From Candidatus Woykebacteria bacterium RIFCSPLOWO2_01_FULL_43_14 (GTDB lineage Bacteria; Patescibacteriota; Microgenomatia; Woykebacterales; 2-01-FULL-43-14), in assembly GCA_001816835.1 (NCBI GenBank), contig MHDB01000029.1, positions 15,401-22,474 of the forward strand: 7,074 nt of DNA. Reading direction: 5' to 3'. This document shows, piece by piece, positions 1-6,100 of this stretch. Made by a program: the position numbers and the translations under genes. Each line of letters starts with the position of its first letter. The stretch's first letter is position 1. The notes beneath the pieces are model-generated. The model worked only from the letters and a program-made list of their open reading frames with translations, searched no databases and was not told the DNA's origin.

Positions 1-243
1 ACCTGGGTTAAGATTAGGCAAGCTAGCAAGAACAGCGGCCTCAAAAGCTACGATTGCCAGCTGGGCATTAACCGTTCTCGCAAGTTCTTCTCTGGGACCA
101 TCGAACATCATGTCCGTAATGGGGAAACCCAGAAGTTCGTTGATTTGCTGAAAACGTCCTCTTGCTTTAGGACTACCATCAAAGAAGTCTCTGCCCATCC
201 CCGGAAACTGGCTTCCTTGACCGGTAAAAACAACTGCTCTCAA
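1..243 (-). CDS. fabD: Malonyl-CoA:ACP transacylase (FabD), N-terminal part, cut by window edge
   Basis: 81 codons are visible, read from 243 down to 1; the rest lies outside the window. The protein begins with residues RAVVFTGQGSQFPGMG; the GQGSQ at residues 8-12 followed by PGMG is the N-terminal signature of the FabD / acyltransferase fold and helps form the oxyanion hole. The family moves malonyl from CoA to acyl carrier protein in fatty-acid synthesis, in the cytoplasm. The catalytic serine (GHSxG, near residue 90 in the family) is just past the edge, so activity cannot be checked. I chose the TTG at 243-241 because AAGGAG stands 6 nt upstream and the conserved strand starts right after it. 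A promoter lies at 301-273. An acyltransferase domain of a larger synthase is possible, but the short N-terminus fits stand-alone FabD. Confidence 0.88.
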   Translation of the reverse strand, partial: MRAVVFTGQGSQFPGMGRDFFDGSPKARGRFQQINELLGFPITDMMFDGPREELARTVNAQLAIVAFEAAVLASLPNLNPG

Positions 244-272
244 ACCACTCTCCTTGTTTTTAGTCTGAAGGG

Positions 273-301
273 AGTCTAGCAAATTGAGGAGATCAAATCA
301 A
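273..301 (-). promoter_or_regulatory. Sigma70-like promoter of fabD
   Basis: On the minus strand TTGATT (301-296) and TAGACT (278-273) are separated by exactly 17 bp. The predicted transcription start is near 266, giving a leader of about 23 nt that holds the AAGGAG SD before the TTG start. The layout matches the promoter at 2028-2056. This is a prediction from consensus only. Confidence 0.6.
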
Positions 302-320
302 ATTGTTCTGATGAATATCC

Positions 321-361
321 CCCTCCGCAGGTAGCTACGGGAGGATTGTGCTGAGGCACAA
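321..361. other. Two adjacent small hairpins between terminator and fabD promoter
   Basis: CCTCC...GGAGG closes a 5-bp stem around a short GC-rich loop (about 322-344). It is followed directly by TTGTGC-tgag-GCACAA (346-361), a 6-bp stem with a 4-nt loop. They lie between the terminator at 365-389 and the fabD -35, so they would be outside the predicted fabD mRNA. They may add to transcription termination on the minus strand, or belong to a fabD transcript that starts further upstream. No known RNA family is recognised. Confidence 0.35.
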
Positions 362-364
362 AAG

Positions 365-389
365 AAAGGCTTCTAAGTTAGAAGCCTTT
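365..389 (-). terminator. Rho-independent terminator of the minus-strand two-gene unit
   Basis: A perfect 11-bp stem (AAAGGCTTCTA / TAGAAGCCTTT) with a 3-nt loop lies 18 nt after the TAG stop of the 698-408 gene. On the minus strand the 3' arm runs into TTTCTTTT, a fair U-tract. On the plus strand the arm ends in TTTT then GGAGG, so it is weaker in that direction. Confidence 0.75.
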
Positions 390-407
390 TGGAGGATAGA
401 AAAGTTA

Positions 408-698
408 CTATGAAACCACTTCAAACCAATCTCCCGAAACTTCACGAGGACCTAAAGGAGTTTTTAGCGTAAGAACTTCGGTATCGCTAACCCGCTCGCA
501 AGTTTCGTGGTGACTGCTGTGGGGACTTTCAAAAGTCTCAATTCCGCAAGTACAGGCCCCTCTTTCGGCATCCCTGACGGACAAGACTGTAAATGGCCCA
601 TTGCCCCAACCTGCCTCCCACCAAAGATTGGTTGAAGAGCTAAAACATACCTGCTCACCTGGTGTTGGGCGGTAATAAACCCCGTTTTTCTTAGCCAT
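408..698 (-). CDS. Small conserved-looking protein of unknown function, 96 aa
   Basis: I do not recognise a named family. The protein starts MAKKNGVYYRPTPGEQV. A PGEQVCF segment and a GWGNGPFTVLSV segment suggest a small beta-barrel (SH3/KOW-like), which is an inference from pattern only. A Cys/His cluster follows (CTCGIE, then SSHHETCE), which might bind a metal. There is no signal peptide or membrane helix, so it is probably cytoplasmic. The frame is open upstream to a TTG at 719, but I prefer the ATG at 698 because it overlaps the stop of the preceding gene (ATGGCTAA), a usual sign of translational coupling; neither start has a strong SD. The stop is TAG at 410-408, followed by the terminator at 389-365. 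It is the second gene of a two-gene unit. Confidence 0.7.
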   Translation of the reverse strand: MAKKNGVYYRPTPGEQVCFSSSTNLWWEAGWGNGPFTVLSVRDAERGACTCGIETFESPHSSHHETCERVSDTEVLTLKTPLGPREVSGDWFEVVS

Positions 699-959
699 TG
701 TGATCTTGCTCAGGCACAATCTGGACTTTGTATAGCCAAGTACAAGAAGCTGGATCGTCTAGAGAAAGCCCCAGTATTCTGGCCCCGACGTAGTGAGTAG
801 TACCATTGTCATGCGGATCTTCACGAAGGCTTATAGGTTCAATACTCTTACCCGAGCCAATAGCAGCCTTGCATATTCAAGAGCACCGTCCATTGTAAGC
901 GGTCCGGTAACAGGTTTATCTTCACCGTAAGTCACTACCCGGTACATGACTTGGGGCAT
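691..959 (-). pseudogene. Small protein gene (89 aa if repaired) broken by a one-base frameshift
   Basis: The ATG at 959-957 has a good SD (GGAAAGGA, about 8 nt upstream). This frame gives MPQVMYRVVTYGEDKPVTG... for 30 sensible residues, then 12 more and a TAA at 833-831. From about 870 the -1 frame is open and reads KAAIGSGKSIEPISLRED... to a TAA at 693-691, which overlaps the ATG of the next gene. Joining the two after GAA-TAT-GCA (near 868-876) gives an 89-residue protein. The span of 269 nt is one base short of 90 codons. No classical slippery heptamer (X XXY YYZ) is at the junction, so a one-base deletion or a sequencing error is more likely than programmed frameshifting. I recognise no family. 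The kept overlap with the next gene suggests the reading was functional until recently, or still is in the living organism. Confidence 0.65.
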
Positions 960-989
960 ATCTCAGTCCTTTCCTCGTTGATGGGCGGA

Positions 990-1018
990 ATTATCTCACA
1001 TCTGAGCTTAATTTTCAA
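990..1018 (-). promoter_or_regulatory. Sigma70-like promoter of the minus-strand two-gene unit
   Basis: On the minus strand TTGAAA (1018-1013), a 17-bp spacer and GATAAT (995-990) form a near-consensus promoter. The predicted start near 983 gives a 24-nt leader that contains the SD of the gene starting at 959. It is divergent from the promoter at 1074-1102, with about 55 bp between the two -35 boxes. Confidence 0.65.
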
Positions 1019-1073
1019 AAAAGCGGTTCTTGTTACCAATTTTTCAGGTGTCATAAGTTATGATTTAGCAACA

Positions 1074-1102
1074 TTGCACATCCTGTATTTCTAGGGTACA
1101 AT
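1074..1102 (+). promoter_or_regulatory. Sigma70-like promoter giving a leaderless mRNA
   Basis: TTGCAC (1074-1079), a 17-bp spacer and TACAAT (1097-1102). Only six bases (ATAAGT) separate the -10 box from the ATG at 1109, so the predicted transcription start falls on or next to the A of the start codon. No SD can fit between them. Confidence 0.65.
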
Positions 1103-1108
1103 ATAAGT

Positions 1109-1810
1109 ATGCCAAGATATTCCTCTGGTATCATTAGAAGAGCTTGTAAACTTCGTGCCCTAGGTAAAACCTATGGGGAAATAAGAGCATCTATAGGGGT
1201 AAACATTCCAAAGAGCACACTCTCACATTGGTGTAAAAATGTTCCCCTTCCCCAAAAATATGCGGAAAGGATGAACCTACTTACTTCCTCAAACCTAAAT
1301 AAAGCTCGAAAAATTGCTCTTGCGGTCAATAAAACTAAAAGGGAGGAGTATTTAGCCCAGATTAGACAAACAAACTTACCAGTATCAAACCAAGTACACG
1401 AAAGTCAGACTGCTAAAATTGCTCTTGCTATGCTTTGTCTTGGAGAAGCTTCAAAGTATAATGCTGGTAGGTCTTTTTCACTTGGGAGCTCAGACCCAAG
1501 GATAGTAACAATTTTTTTGGAGTTAATTAAGAAGTGTTTTCAGTTCGATTTGGAAAAGGTTAGGTGTACAGTCCAATGTAGGGCTGATCAAAACACTGAT
1601 GACCTAGTAAAGTTTTGGATGAGTCACACCAAAATACCGAAGCGGCTATTTTATAAAGCAAAAATAGACCCAAGAACGATAGGTAAGCCGACTCTTAAGA
1701 AAGATTACAAAGGTGTGCTAAGAGTTGATTATTTTGATTCTAATGTGCACTTAACTCTGGAATCACTGGCAGATTTGGTATATAATCAACTGCGTTGTTT
1801 TCCTACGTAA
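1109..1810 (+). CDS. HTH protein with a C-terminal domain of unknown (possibly homing-endonuclease-like) type, 233 aa
   Basis: Residues about 8-45 form a helix-turn-helix: RRACKLRALGKTYGEI, then a second helix in KSTLSHWCKN (35-44), as in resolvase/transposase-type HTHs. A basic helical linker (about 50-90) follows. The C-terminal half has AMLCLGEASKYN (107-118), SFSLGSSDPRIV (122-133), KVRCTVQCRADQN (150-162) and KPTLKKDYKGVLRVDYF (193-209). From memory this layout is seen in CPR-genome hypothetical proteins; the LGEAS segment sits where a degenerate LAGLIDADG helix could be, which is an inference. DNA binding in the cytoplasm is likely, but the catalytic state is unknown. The ATG at 1109 is the first in frame after the promoter and no SD is present, so initiation is probably leaderless. 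No terminator is seen before the tRNA genes 18 bp downstream. Confidence 0.82.
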   Translation: MPRYSSGIIRRACKLRALGKTYGEIRASIGVNIPKSTLSHWCKNVPLPQKYAERMNLLTSSNLNKARKIALAVNKTKREEYLAQIRQTNLPVSNQVHESQTAKIALAMLCLGEASKYNAGRSFSLGSSDPRIVTIFLELIKKCFQFDLEKVRCTVQCRADQNTDDLVKFWMSHTKIPKRLFYKAKIDPRTIGKPTLKKDYKGVLRVDYFDSNVHLTLESLADLVYNQLRCFPT

Positions 1811-1828
1811 AATCAATTGCTCAAACGT

Positions 1829-1902
1829 GGGCCCGTAGTCTAATGGTAAAACTCCTGGCTGGCAGCCAGGTGATAGGGGTTCGATTCCCCTCGGGTCCAC
1901 CA
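1829..1902 (+). tRNA. tRNA-Ala, anticodon GGC
   Basis: Cloverleaf of 74 nt including an encoded CCA. The acceptor stem GGGCCCG / CGGGTCC contains G3.U70, the alanine identity pair, with A73. The anticodon stem CCTGG / CCAGG carries loop CTGGCAG, giving anticodon GGC (reads GCC and GCU). The T arm is AGGGG-TTCGATT-CCCCT. The D stem GTCT / AAAC has one C.A mismatch (12.23), which is unusual. The gene begins 18 bp after the HTH gene. A TATAAT at 1781-1786 inside that gene could be a -10 box, but its -35 (TGGAAT) is poor; otherwise the tRNA is co-transcribed with the HTH gene. Confidence 0.93.
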
Positions 1903-1939
1903 GTTCTTCTTGGTCTAGACTGCAATAAGGTCGTTAGAG

Positions 1940-2015
1940 GGGCCAGTAGCTCATCTGGTAGAGCGCAGTCTTCGCATGACTGAGGTAAGGAGTTCGAGTC
2001 TCCTCTGGTCCACCA
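1940..2015 (+). tRNA. tRNA-Ala, anticodon CGC
   Basis: Cloverleaf of 76 nt including an encoded CCA. The acceptor stem GGGCCAG / CTGGTCC again has G3.U70 and A73. The D stem GCTC / GAGC is perfect. The anticodon stem CAGTC / GACTG has loop TTCGCAT, giving anticodon CGC (reads GCG). The T arm is AGGAG-TTCGAGT-CTCCT. It lies 37 bp after tRNA-Ala(GGC) and is probably transcribed with it. A UGC-anticodon alanine tRNA, if present, must be elsewhere. Confidence 0.95.
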
Positions 2016-2027
2016 AACAAACCGATC

Positions 2028-2056
2028 TTGATTAATCCGTCTTTTTATGATACACT
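2028..2056 (+). promoter_or_regulatory. Sigma70-like promoter of the zinc-ribbon gene
   Basis: TTGATT (2028-2033), a 17-bp spacer and TACACT (2051-2056). The predicted start is near 2061-2063, leaving a leader of about 150 nt before the ATG at 2216. The -35 and spacing are the same as in the fabD promoter. Confidence 0.6.
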
Positions 2057-2060
2057 AAAT

Positions 2061-2215
2061 TTGGTTAATACGCTCACACATAACCTAGTAACCAACCCCG
2101 TAAGTCACCATTCCTGGAGTTCCACTCCTTAGTATGGCTGAATTCGTAAGGAGTTGGAATTCATATCACCCGCAGCTTTATGCGTAGGGTGACCAGAAGG
2201 AGGTGACTCTTTTAA
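2061..2215 (+). promoter_or_regulatory. Structured 5' leader with near-perfect SD, possible RNA switch
   Basis: Three stems can be drawn. The first pairs TTGGTTA (2061-2067) with TAACCAA (2089-2095). The second is a long hairpin of 2117-2131 with 2147-2162: 8 bp, a one-base bulge, then 7 bp, around a 15-nt loop. The third pairs TCACCC-GCA (2166-2174) with TGC-gta-GGGTGA (2181-2192). The SD AAGGAGGTGA (2197-2206) matches the usual anti-SD over ten bases and lies 9 nt before the ATG. AGTCACC (2103-2109) is exactly complementary to GGTGACT (2202-2208) in the SD, and GTCACC also to GGTGAC at 2188-2193, so mutually exclusive folds are possible. No known riboswitch family is recognised, and the regulatory role is inferred. 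Confidence 0.5.
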
Positions 2216-2494
2216 ATGGAGTACCAAGATAAAACAATAGCCTGTAAGGACTGCGGAACTGAATTTACTTTCACCGCCTCTGAACAGGAGTTCTATGCGA
2301 GCAAAGGTTTTCAGAATGAACCAGCTCGTTGTCCTGACTGTCGCGCGAAGTTCAAGGAACAGAGACGCGAAAACAGACAGATGTTTGATGCAACCTGTGC
2401 CGAGTGTGGCGCAGCCACTCAGGTTCCTTTCCAACCAACAGAAGGAAGACCTGTTTACTGCATGGACTGTTTCAAAGCCAAAAATCCTCGTTAA
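2216..2494 (+). CDS. Double zinc-ribbon protein, 92 aa
   Basis: Two Cys4 metal sites can be read. The first is C10-x2-C13 with C39-x2-C42 and resembles the 'probable zinc-ribbon' (zf-trcl type) domain, including the TEFTFTASEQEFY and GFQNEPARCPDCR signatures. The second is C61-x2-C64 with C82-x2-C85 (CAECGA...VYCMDCF), the CxxC...CxxC type found with it in many bacterial proteins. A basic stretch (KFKEQRRENR, 45-54) joins them and could touch nucleic acid. The function is unknown; a cytoplasmic nucleic-acid or ribosome-linked role is plausible by family only. The ATG is fixed by the very strong SD at 2197-2206. The gene stands alone, with its own promoter, a long structured leader and a terminator. 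Confidence 0.88.
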   Translation: MEYQDKTIACKDCGTEFTFTASEQEFYASKGFQNEPARCPDCRAKFKEQRRENRQMFDATCAECGAATQVPFQPTEGRPVYCMDCFKAKNPR

Positions 2495-2510
2495 CTAAGT
2501 GAGGTAGAGG

Positions 2511-2538
2511 AAAAGCGCACCTTCGGGTGCGCTTTTCT
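2511..2538 (+). terminator. Rho-independent terminator of the zinc-ribbon gene
   Basis: A perfect 11-bp stem AAAAGCGCACC / GGTGCGCTTTT is closed by a UUCG tetraloop (2522-2525), 16 nt after the TAA. The 3' arm ends in TTTT followed by CT. The A-run before the stem would let it work in both directions. Confidence 0.88.
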
Positions 2539-2673
2539 GTGGTTTGTAAAGATGTATTAAATATATAAAAATATGTCGTAGACCAGTGGTTTAGAACTTA
2601 TAGTTATCAATAAATGATATGTATTTATATACATCGAATAGTATAAGATATATTAAATAGGTATTTGAGAATT

Positions 2674-2687
2674 ATAACAACTGTTAT
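2674..2687. repeat. Perfect palindrome, operator-like
   Basis: ATAACA-AC-TGTTAT is a perfect 6-bp inverted repeat with a 2-bp centre. It could be a binding site for a dimeric regulator, but no promoter or gene start is close by. It abuts the REP-like element. Confidence 0.3.
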
Positions 2688-2710
2688 CCTGAACGGAGTG
2701 AGGGATCTGA
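2686..2710. repeat. REP-like dispersed repeat fragment
   Basis: The string around ATCCTGAACGGAGTGAGGGAT resembles the 'atcctgagc-gaagcga-aggatct' type of short intergenic repeat that I recall from many bacterial genomes. It has ATCC/GGAT ends as an imperfect palindrome. Only one copy is in this window, so repetition is not shown here. Confidence 0.35.
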
Positions 2711-2733
2711 TTATTAACTTGTCTGTTCTTTTG

Positions 2734-2778
2734 TGCCGACAAAGCGGGAGTTTGCGACTTTGCGGATCCAAAGTCGCC
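2734..2778. repeat. Imperfect tandem copy and perfect 9-bp hairpin
   Basis: GCGACTTTG (2754-2762) and CAAAGTCGC (2769-2777) form a perfect stem with loop CGGATC. Just upstream CCGACAAAGCGG resembles GCGACTTTGCGG, so the stem arm seems partly duplicated. There is no T-run, so it is not a normal terminator. Together with the REP-like element this may be one composite intergenic repeat. Confidence 0.4.
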
Positions 2779-2853
2779 CAAAGGATGTTTATTAATAACT
2801 AGAGCAAGCGAGTAGTGACTTCAAGGGTTTGCTTGATCCGTGAGTATGCTGTA

Positions 2854-3051
2854 ATGGACAGAAGGACTAAAGAAGAGAGAACACTAAGAGAGAATTTGTT
2901 CTCTCTTAGATCACGCAGCAGGAGGAATTTTACAGAGGGCGCTGTAATGCCCGTAGAGGCGTCTGTTTTTACAAAGCTGATTAAACAGAAGCGTGATGAT
3001 AGTCAAGGTTTATATAATAAAGTTATAGGACTAAGAGACTATTTTCAATAG
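2854..3051 (+). CDS. Doubtful small ORF, 65 aa
   Basis: The frame is open from a GTG at 2815, with an ATG at 2854 giving a product starting MDRRTKEERTLRENLF. The product is basic and hydrophilic, with no known domain, and ends in GLRDYFQ followed by TAG. No convincing promoter or SD stands before either start; AGGAGG at about 2920 lies inside the frame and about 20 nt from the next ATG. The frame also contains a perfect 11-bp hairpin (2884-2909), which is odd for a coding sequence. It could be a small gene, a gene remnant or chance. Confidence 0.25.
   Translation: MDRRTKEERTLRENLFSLRSRSRRNFTEGAVMPVEASVFTKLIKQKRDDSQGLYNKVIGLRDYFQ
2884..2909. repeat. Perfect 11-bp hairpin
   Basis: CTAAGAGAGAA (2884-2894), loop TTTG, then TTCTCTCTTAG (2899-2909). 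There is no T-run on either side, so a terminator role is unlikely. It lies inside the doubtful small ORF and argues for a structured non-coding RNA or an inverted repeat end. Confidence 0.5.
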
Positions 3052-3169
3052 CATAAGCTCATTGACAAGAGTATATTCAGTATGAGGTAATAAACTTATA
3101 CATTTTGAGGAGTTTTTAGCACTCTTTTGATCCTAAAACTTCTACATTTTATGAAAAGTTTACTGCTAT
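3052..3169 (+). promoter_or_regulatory. Upstream region of the surface-protein gene, with a weak promoter candidate
   Basis: TTGATC (3127-3132), a 17-bp spacer and TATGAA (3150-3155) form a modest promoter. It would start transcription near 3162, only about 8 nt before the ATG at 3170. A consensus TTGACA at 3063-3068 has no matching -10 at 16-18 bp. A stem pairs AGTTTTTAG (3111-3119) with CTAAAACT (3133-3140) with one bulged T, overlapping the candidate promoter. No SD precedes the ATG, so leaderless or short-leader initiation is likely. Confidence 0.35.
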
Positions 3170-6100
3170 ATGATCAAACGCCTGCTTAGTGTACAAGAAG
3201 CTGCTAGTCTCCTAAAAGTTAATTCCCAAACCTTACGCAGGTGGGATAGCTCAGGTATACTCGTGCCTCTTCGCACAGAAGGTAATCAGCGCCGCTACAC
3301 TCGAAAACAGATTCGTGAGTTTTCACTAGACAGACGTTCGCACAAGGCTTTAAGTAAAGCCCAGCCGGTTTCAGATACACCACACTCGATTCAACCTCAA
3401 ACAGAACTCTACCAGCCCGCACATATAGCAACCAGAAAAGGGAATTCTCTGCTGAGAATTTCCGAACAAACTGGTCCTTCAGGAGTGTCTCTTCCCAAAT
3501 GGCTTTCCTATACAGTAGGGGGATTAGGAATTGTGGGTATGATCTTTGTTGTTGCTCCCTACATTTTGAACTCAGAACTTATACAAAATAGCAATCGAAG
3601 CCGAGAGATGACAGCCCGATATAGCCCACAAAATCAACAGTCTAGTCATGTCTTAAGTGCGAAGAATGGCTCATCTGAGGATGGCTCGTTAAGCTGGAAA
3701 GATGTAGGAATTTCCTTTCTAGAAGGCTTTGCGCAGGTAGATCAGGAAGTCCGCCAAACTGTGGCTGAGGGACTATTTGGTAGCACTTATGAGGATAATA
3801 GTGATAATGATGACGAGCGTATTCTTGGTATTTCTAGCACGACTGCAGATATAGTGCAGTCTGTGCGTAACTTCTTTGCTCAGTGGTTCCAGCCGATAAA
3901 CAACTTCATTGCAACCCGTTTTACTCAGACCAACTTAGAGTCTTCTGAGACTATCAGTTCGCCCCAGAATGACCAAGGTGGTGTACCTGAAGAAATAACC
4001 GGTCCTAATCTATCTGACAAGGTTGCTACCCTTGAGGCAGACATTAATAGGGAGGTAGAACTGTTGACCGATGAGATTTCAGATGTAAAGAGTTCCAGTT
4101 ATCTAGGCACAAACAAGAATTCTTCATTAATTGCTAGTTTAGAAGGTAAAACGCTAGAGTTGGGTAGATTAGTTGCTGCATCAGATAAAAGTTATGTCTC
4201 ACTAACCTTGACAAAAACACTTCAAGTTGGGGGGAACTCTACCATAAAAGGAACAACCACGATTGACGGTGACGTCGTATTTAACTCCGCACTTACTGTT
4301 GACAATCCTTCAAAGCAAATAACCTTAGGAACTATTTCTATTCATGGTGGGGATTTGAAAGTCCCAGGCACAACCACCTTGAAGGGGAATACCATTTTTG
4401 GTGATGGGACCGATGATCTCATCGCTCTTACTGGCAGAATCTCTACTAGTATTATTCCGAACCTTTCAGCAGCCTTAGATCTGGGCAGCTCAGACCTCCG
4501 CTGGAAGAACCTTTATGTCAATAACTTAATTGCCAATACTCAAACCATATCTGGGATTAGCACTACTGGGGATGTTACTGTAGGCGGGACTTTAGGAGTG
4601 ACGGGAGCGAGTACCCTCTCATCCACTCTTAATGTTACCGGGGCAATAACAGGACCCACAAGTACCAATACGATCAATGGACTTGTGATTAGTAGTGGAG
4701 CACTGTCTAGTGTCACTGGTATTACCACTAGCGGGGGATACACCCAATCTGGATCCTCGCTAAATTACTTCTCAGGAAATGTCGGTATTGGCTATAGTGT
4801 CCCAGGAGGTAGTCTAGGAGTAGCTGGTAATCTCGGAGTAGGATTTAGCTATGCCAGGTTTACCCCACCAACCAACGGTCTTATGGTGGAAGGTAGTCTA
4901 GGAGTAGGGACTACTAGTCCAAGCGCCTCTTTGTCCGTAGGCTCTACCTCACAGTTCCAAGTAAACTCCTCAGGAGCCATAGCTGCAGCTACAGCAGTCA
5001 CCTCCTCAGGAACCATCACCTTCTCAGGACTAGGTGTAGGGGTAGTCCTCTCTAGTTCAACAGGAGTCTTGTCCAATAGTCTGGGAACAGCCAACTATGT
5101 TACTAAATGGACAACCACTGGGCTCTCTACCACCTCTCTAGTCTATGATGATGGAACTAACGTAGGAGTAGGAACAACAAGCCCAGGCTCTAAGCTAGGA
5201 GTAGCTGGAGGACTAGGAGTAGGGATAAGCTATTCCACCCTAGCAGCCCCGACTAATGGTCTGCTAGTCCAAGGAAGTGTCGGAGTAGGAACAACAACTG
5301 CAGGCTCCACTTTCAACATAAACGGGAATACCGTCATTGGATTTGGCCTAGGGAGTGTTGTAGCCCCAAGTAATGGACTAGCCGTCAATGGTTCAGTAGG
5401 GATAGGCGTCAGCTCTCCATCTAATACCTTAGCTATCTCTGGTAGTGTGGGCATTGGATACTCCTATGCTAGAGCTGCAGGTCCTACCAACGGGCTTTCT
5501 GTAGAAGGTAATGTGGGTATTGGTACTACCAGTCCTGGGACAACCCTGGATGTTACCGGTACTGGAAGATTCTCTTCCACCTTAACTGCCTCTGATGGGT
5601 TAACATTAACCACTGGAGCCTTGTCTCTCACCGGAACTTCAGGGAGTATTGCTTTAACAGGGTTTGGAACAACAAGTATCACTAGTACCACCGCGACCGG
5701 GAATATTAATACTCTAGCTAATGATTCCCTGACTACCGGGACTAATCTAGCTCTAACCTCCACCGCCACCGCTCTTTCTTCCGGTGGGTTACTGAGCCTA
5801 TCTAAAACAGGCGCCTCAGGCAGTACCGCCTTTACCGGAGACATTGCTAATCTGACCTACTCTCAAACCTTTAATGGAGGAGTAGGACTGGATAGTACCG
5901 GTAACGTGTTGGATATCTCCAGGAACCTAACCCTCAGTAATCTCGGTAATACCCACACTGTCTCTGGAGCCTTAGTTTCCATCTCAGATACCATGACTCA
6001 GTCCTCCGGTACCCTCACCCACACTGCTAATATCTTAGACCTCACCCAAAACTACACTTCTTCCACAGGAGTCCCGTTGTATGTTAAGAACTATGGAGCC

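Larger units (their letters stand above)
2539..2814. other. AT-rich intergenic stretch with several small inverted repeats
   Basis: No credible gene is seen on either strand. From 2545 to about 2680 the sequence is strongly AT-rich (many TATA, ATAT and AAATA runs). Later bases are more GC-rich and hold the elements listed separately. TGTAT-ttat-ATACA near 2620-2635 is a further small palindrome. No clear promoter was found. Confidence 0.5.

Noticed and set aside
335..344. CTACGGGAGG, as in a universal 16S rRNA segment.
   Set aside because: Only ten bases match and the flanks are unlike 16S rRNA; this is chance.
464..658. A 64-codon minus-strand frame inside 408-698.
   Set aside because: It lies in another frame of the 96-residue gene, which has the coupled start and the terminator.
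860..880. Programmed -1 ribosomal frameshift in the 959-691 gene.
   Set aside because: The junction T-GCA-AGG is not a slippery heptamer and no strong downstream structure was seen; an indel is simpler.
1795..1983. A 62-codon plus-strand frame.
   Set aside because: It runs through both tRNA genes, which have full cloverleaves; the frame is chance.
2129..2434. A 101-codon minus-strand frame, and a plus-strand frame at 2295-2498.
   Set aside because: Both overlap the zinc-ribbon gene, which has eight placed cysteines and a near-perfect SD; these are shadows of it.
3063..3068. Consensus -35 TTGACA before the giant gene.
   Set aside because: No acceptable -10 box lies 16-18 bp downstream.
3219..3431. 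A 70-codon minus-strand frame.
   Set aside because: It is antisense to the clear MerR-type HTH coding sequence.
4540..5844. Four minus-strand frames (4743-4540, 5094-4849, 5454-5230, 5844-5464) with Pro/Val-rich products.
   Set aside because: They are antisense to the repeat part of the giant gene. Their Pro/Val-rich make-up is what the reverse complement of its Gly/Thr codons gives, and none has promoter or SD support.
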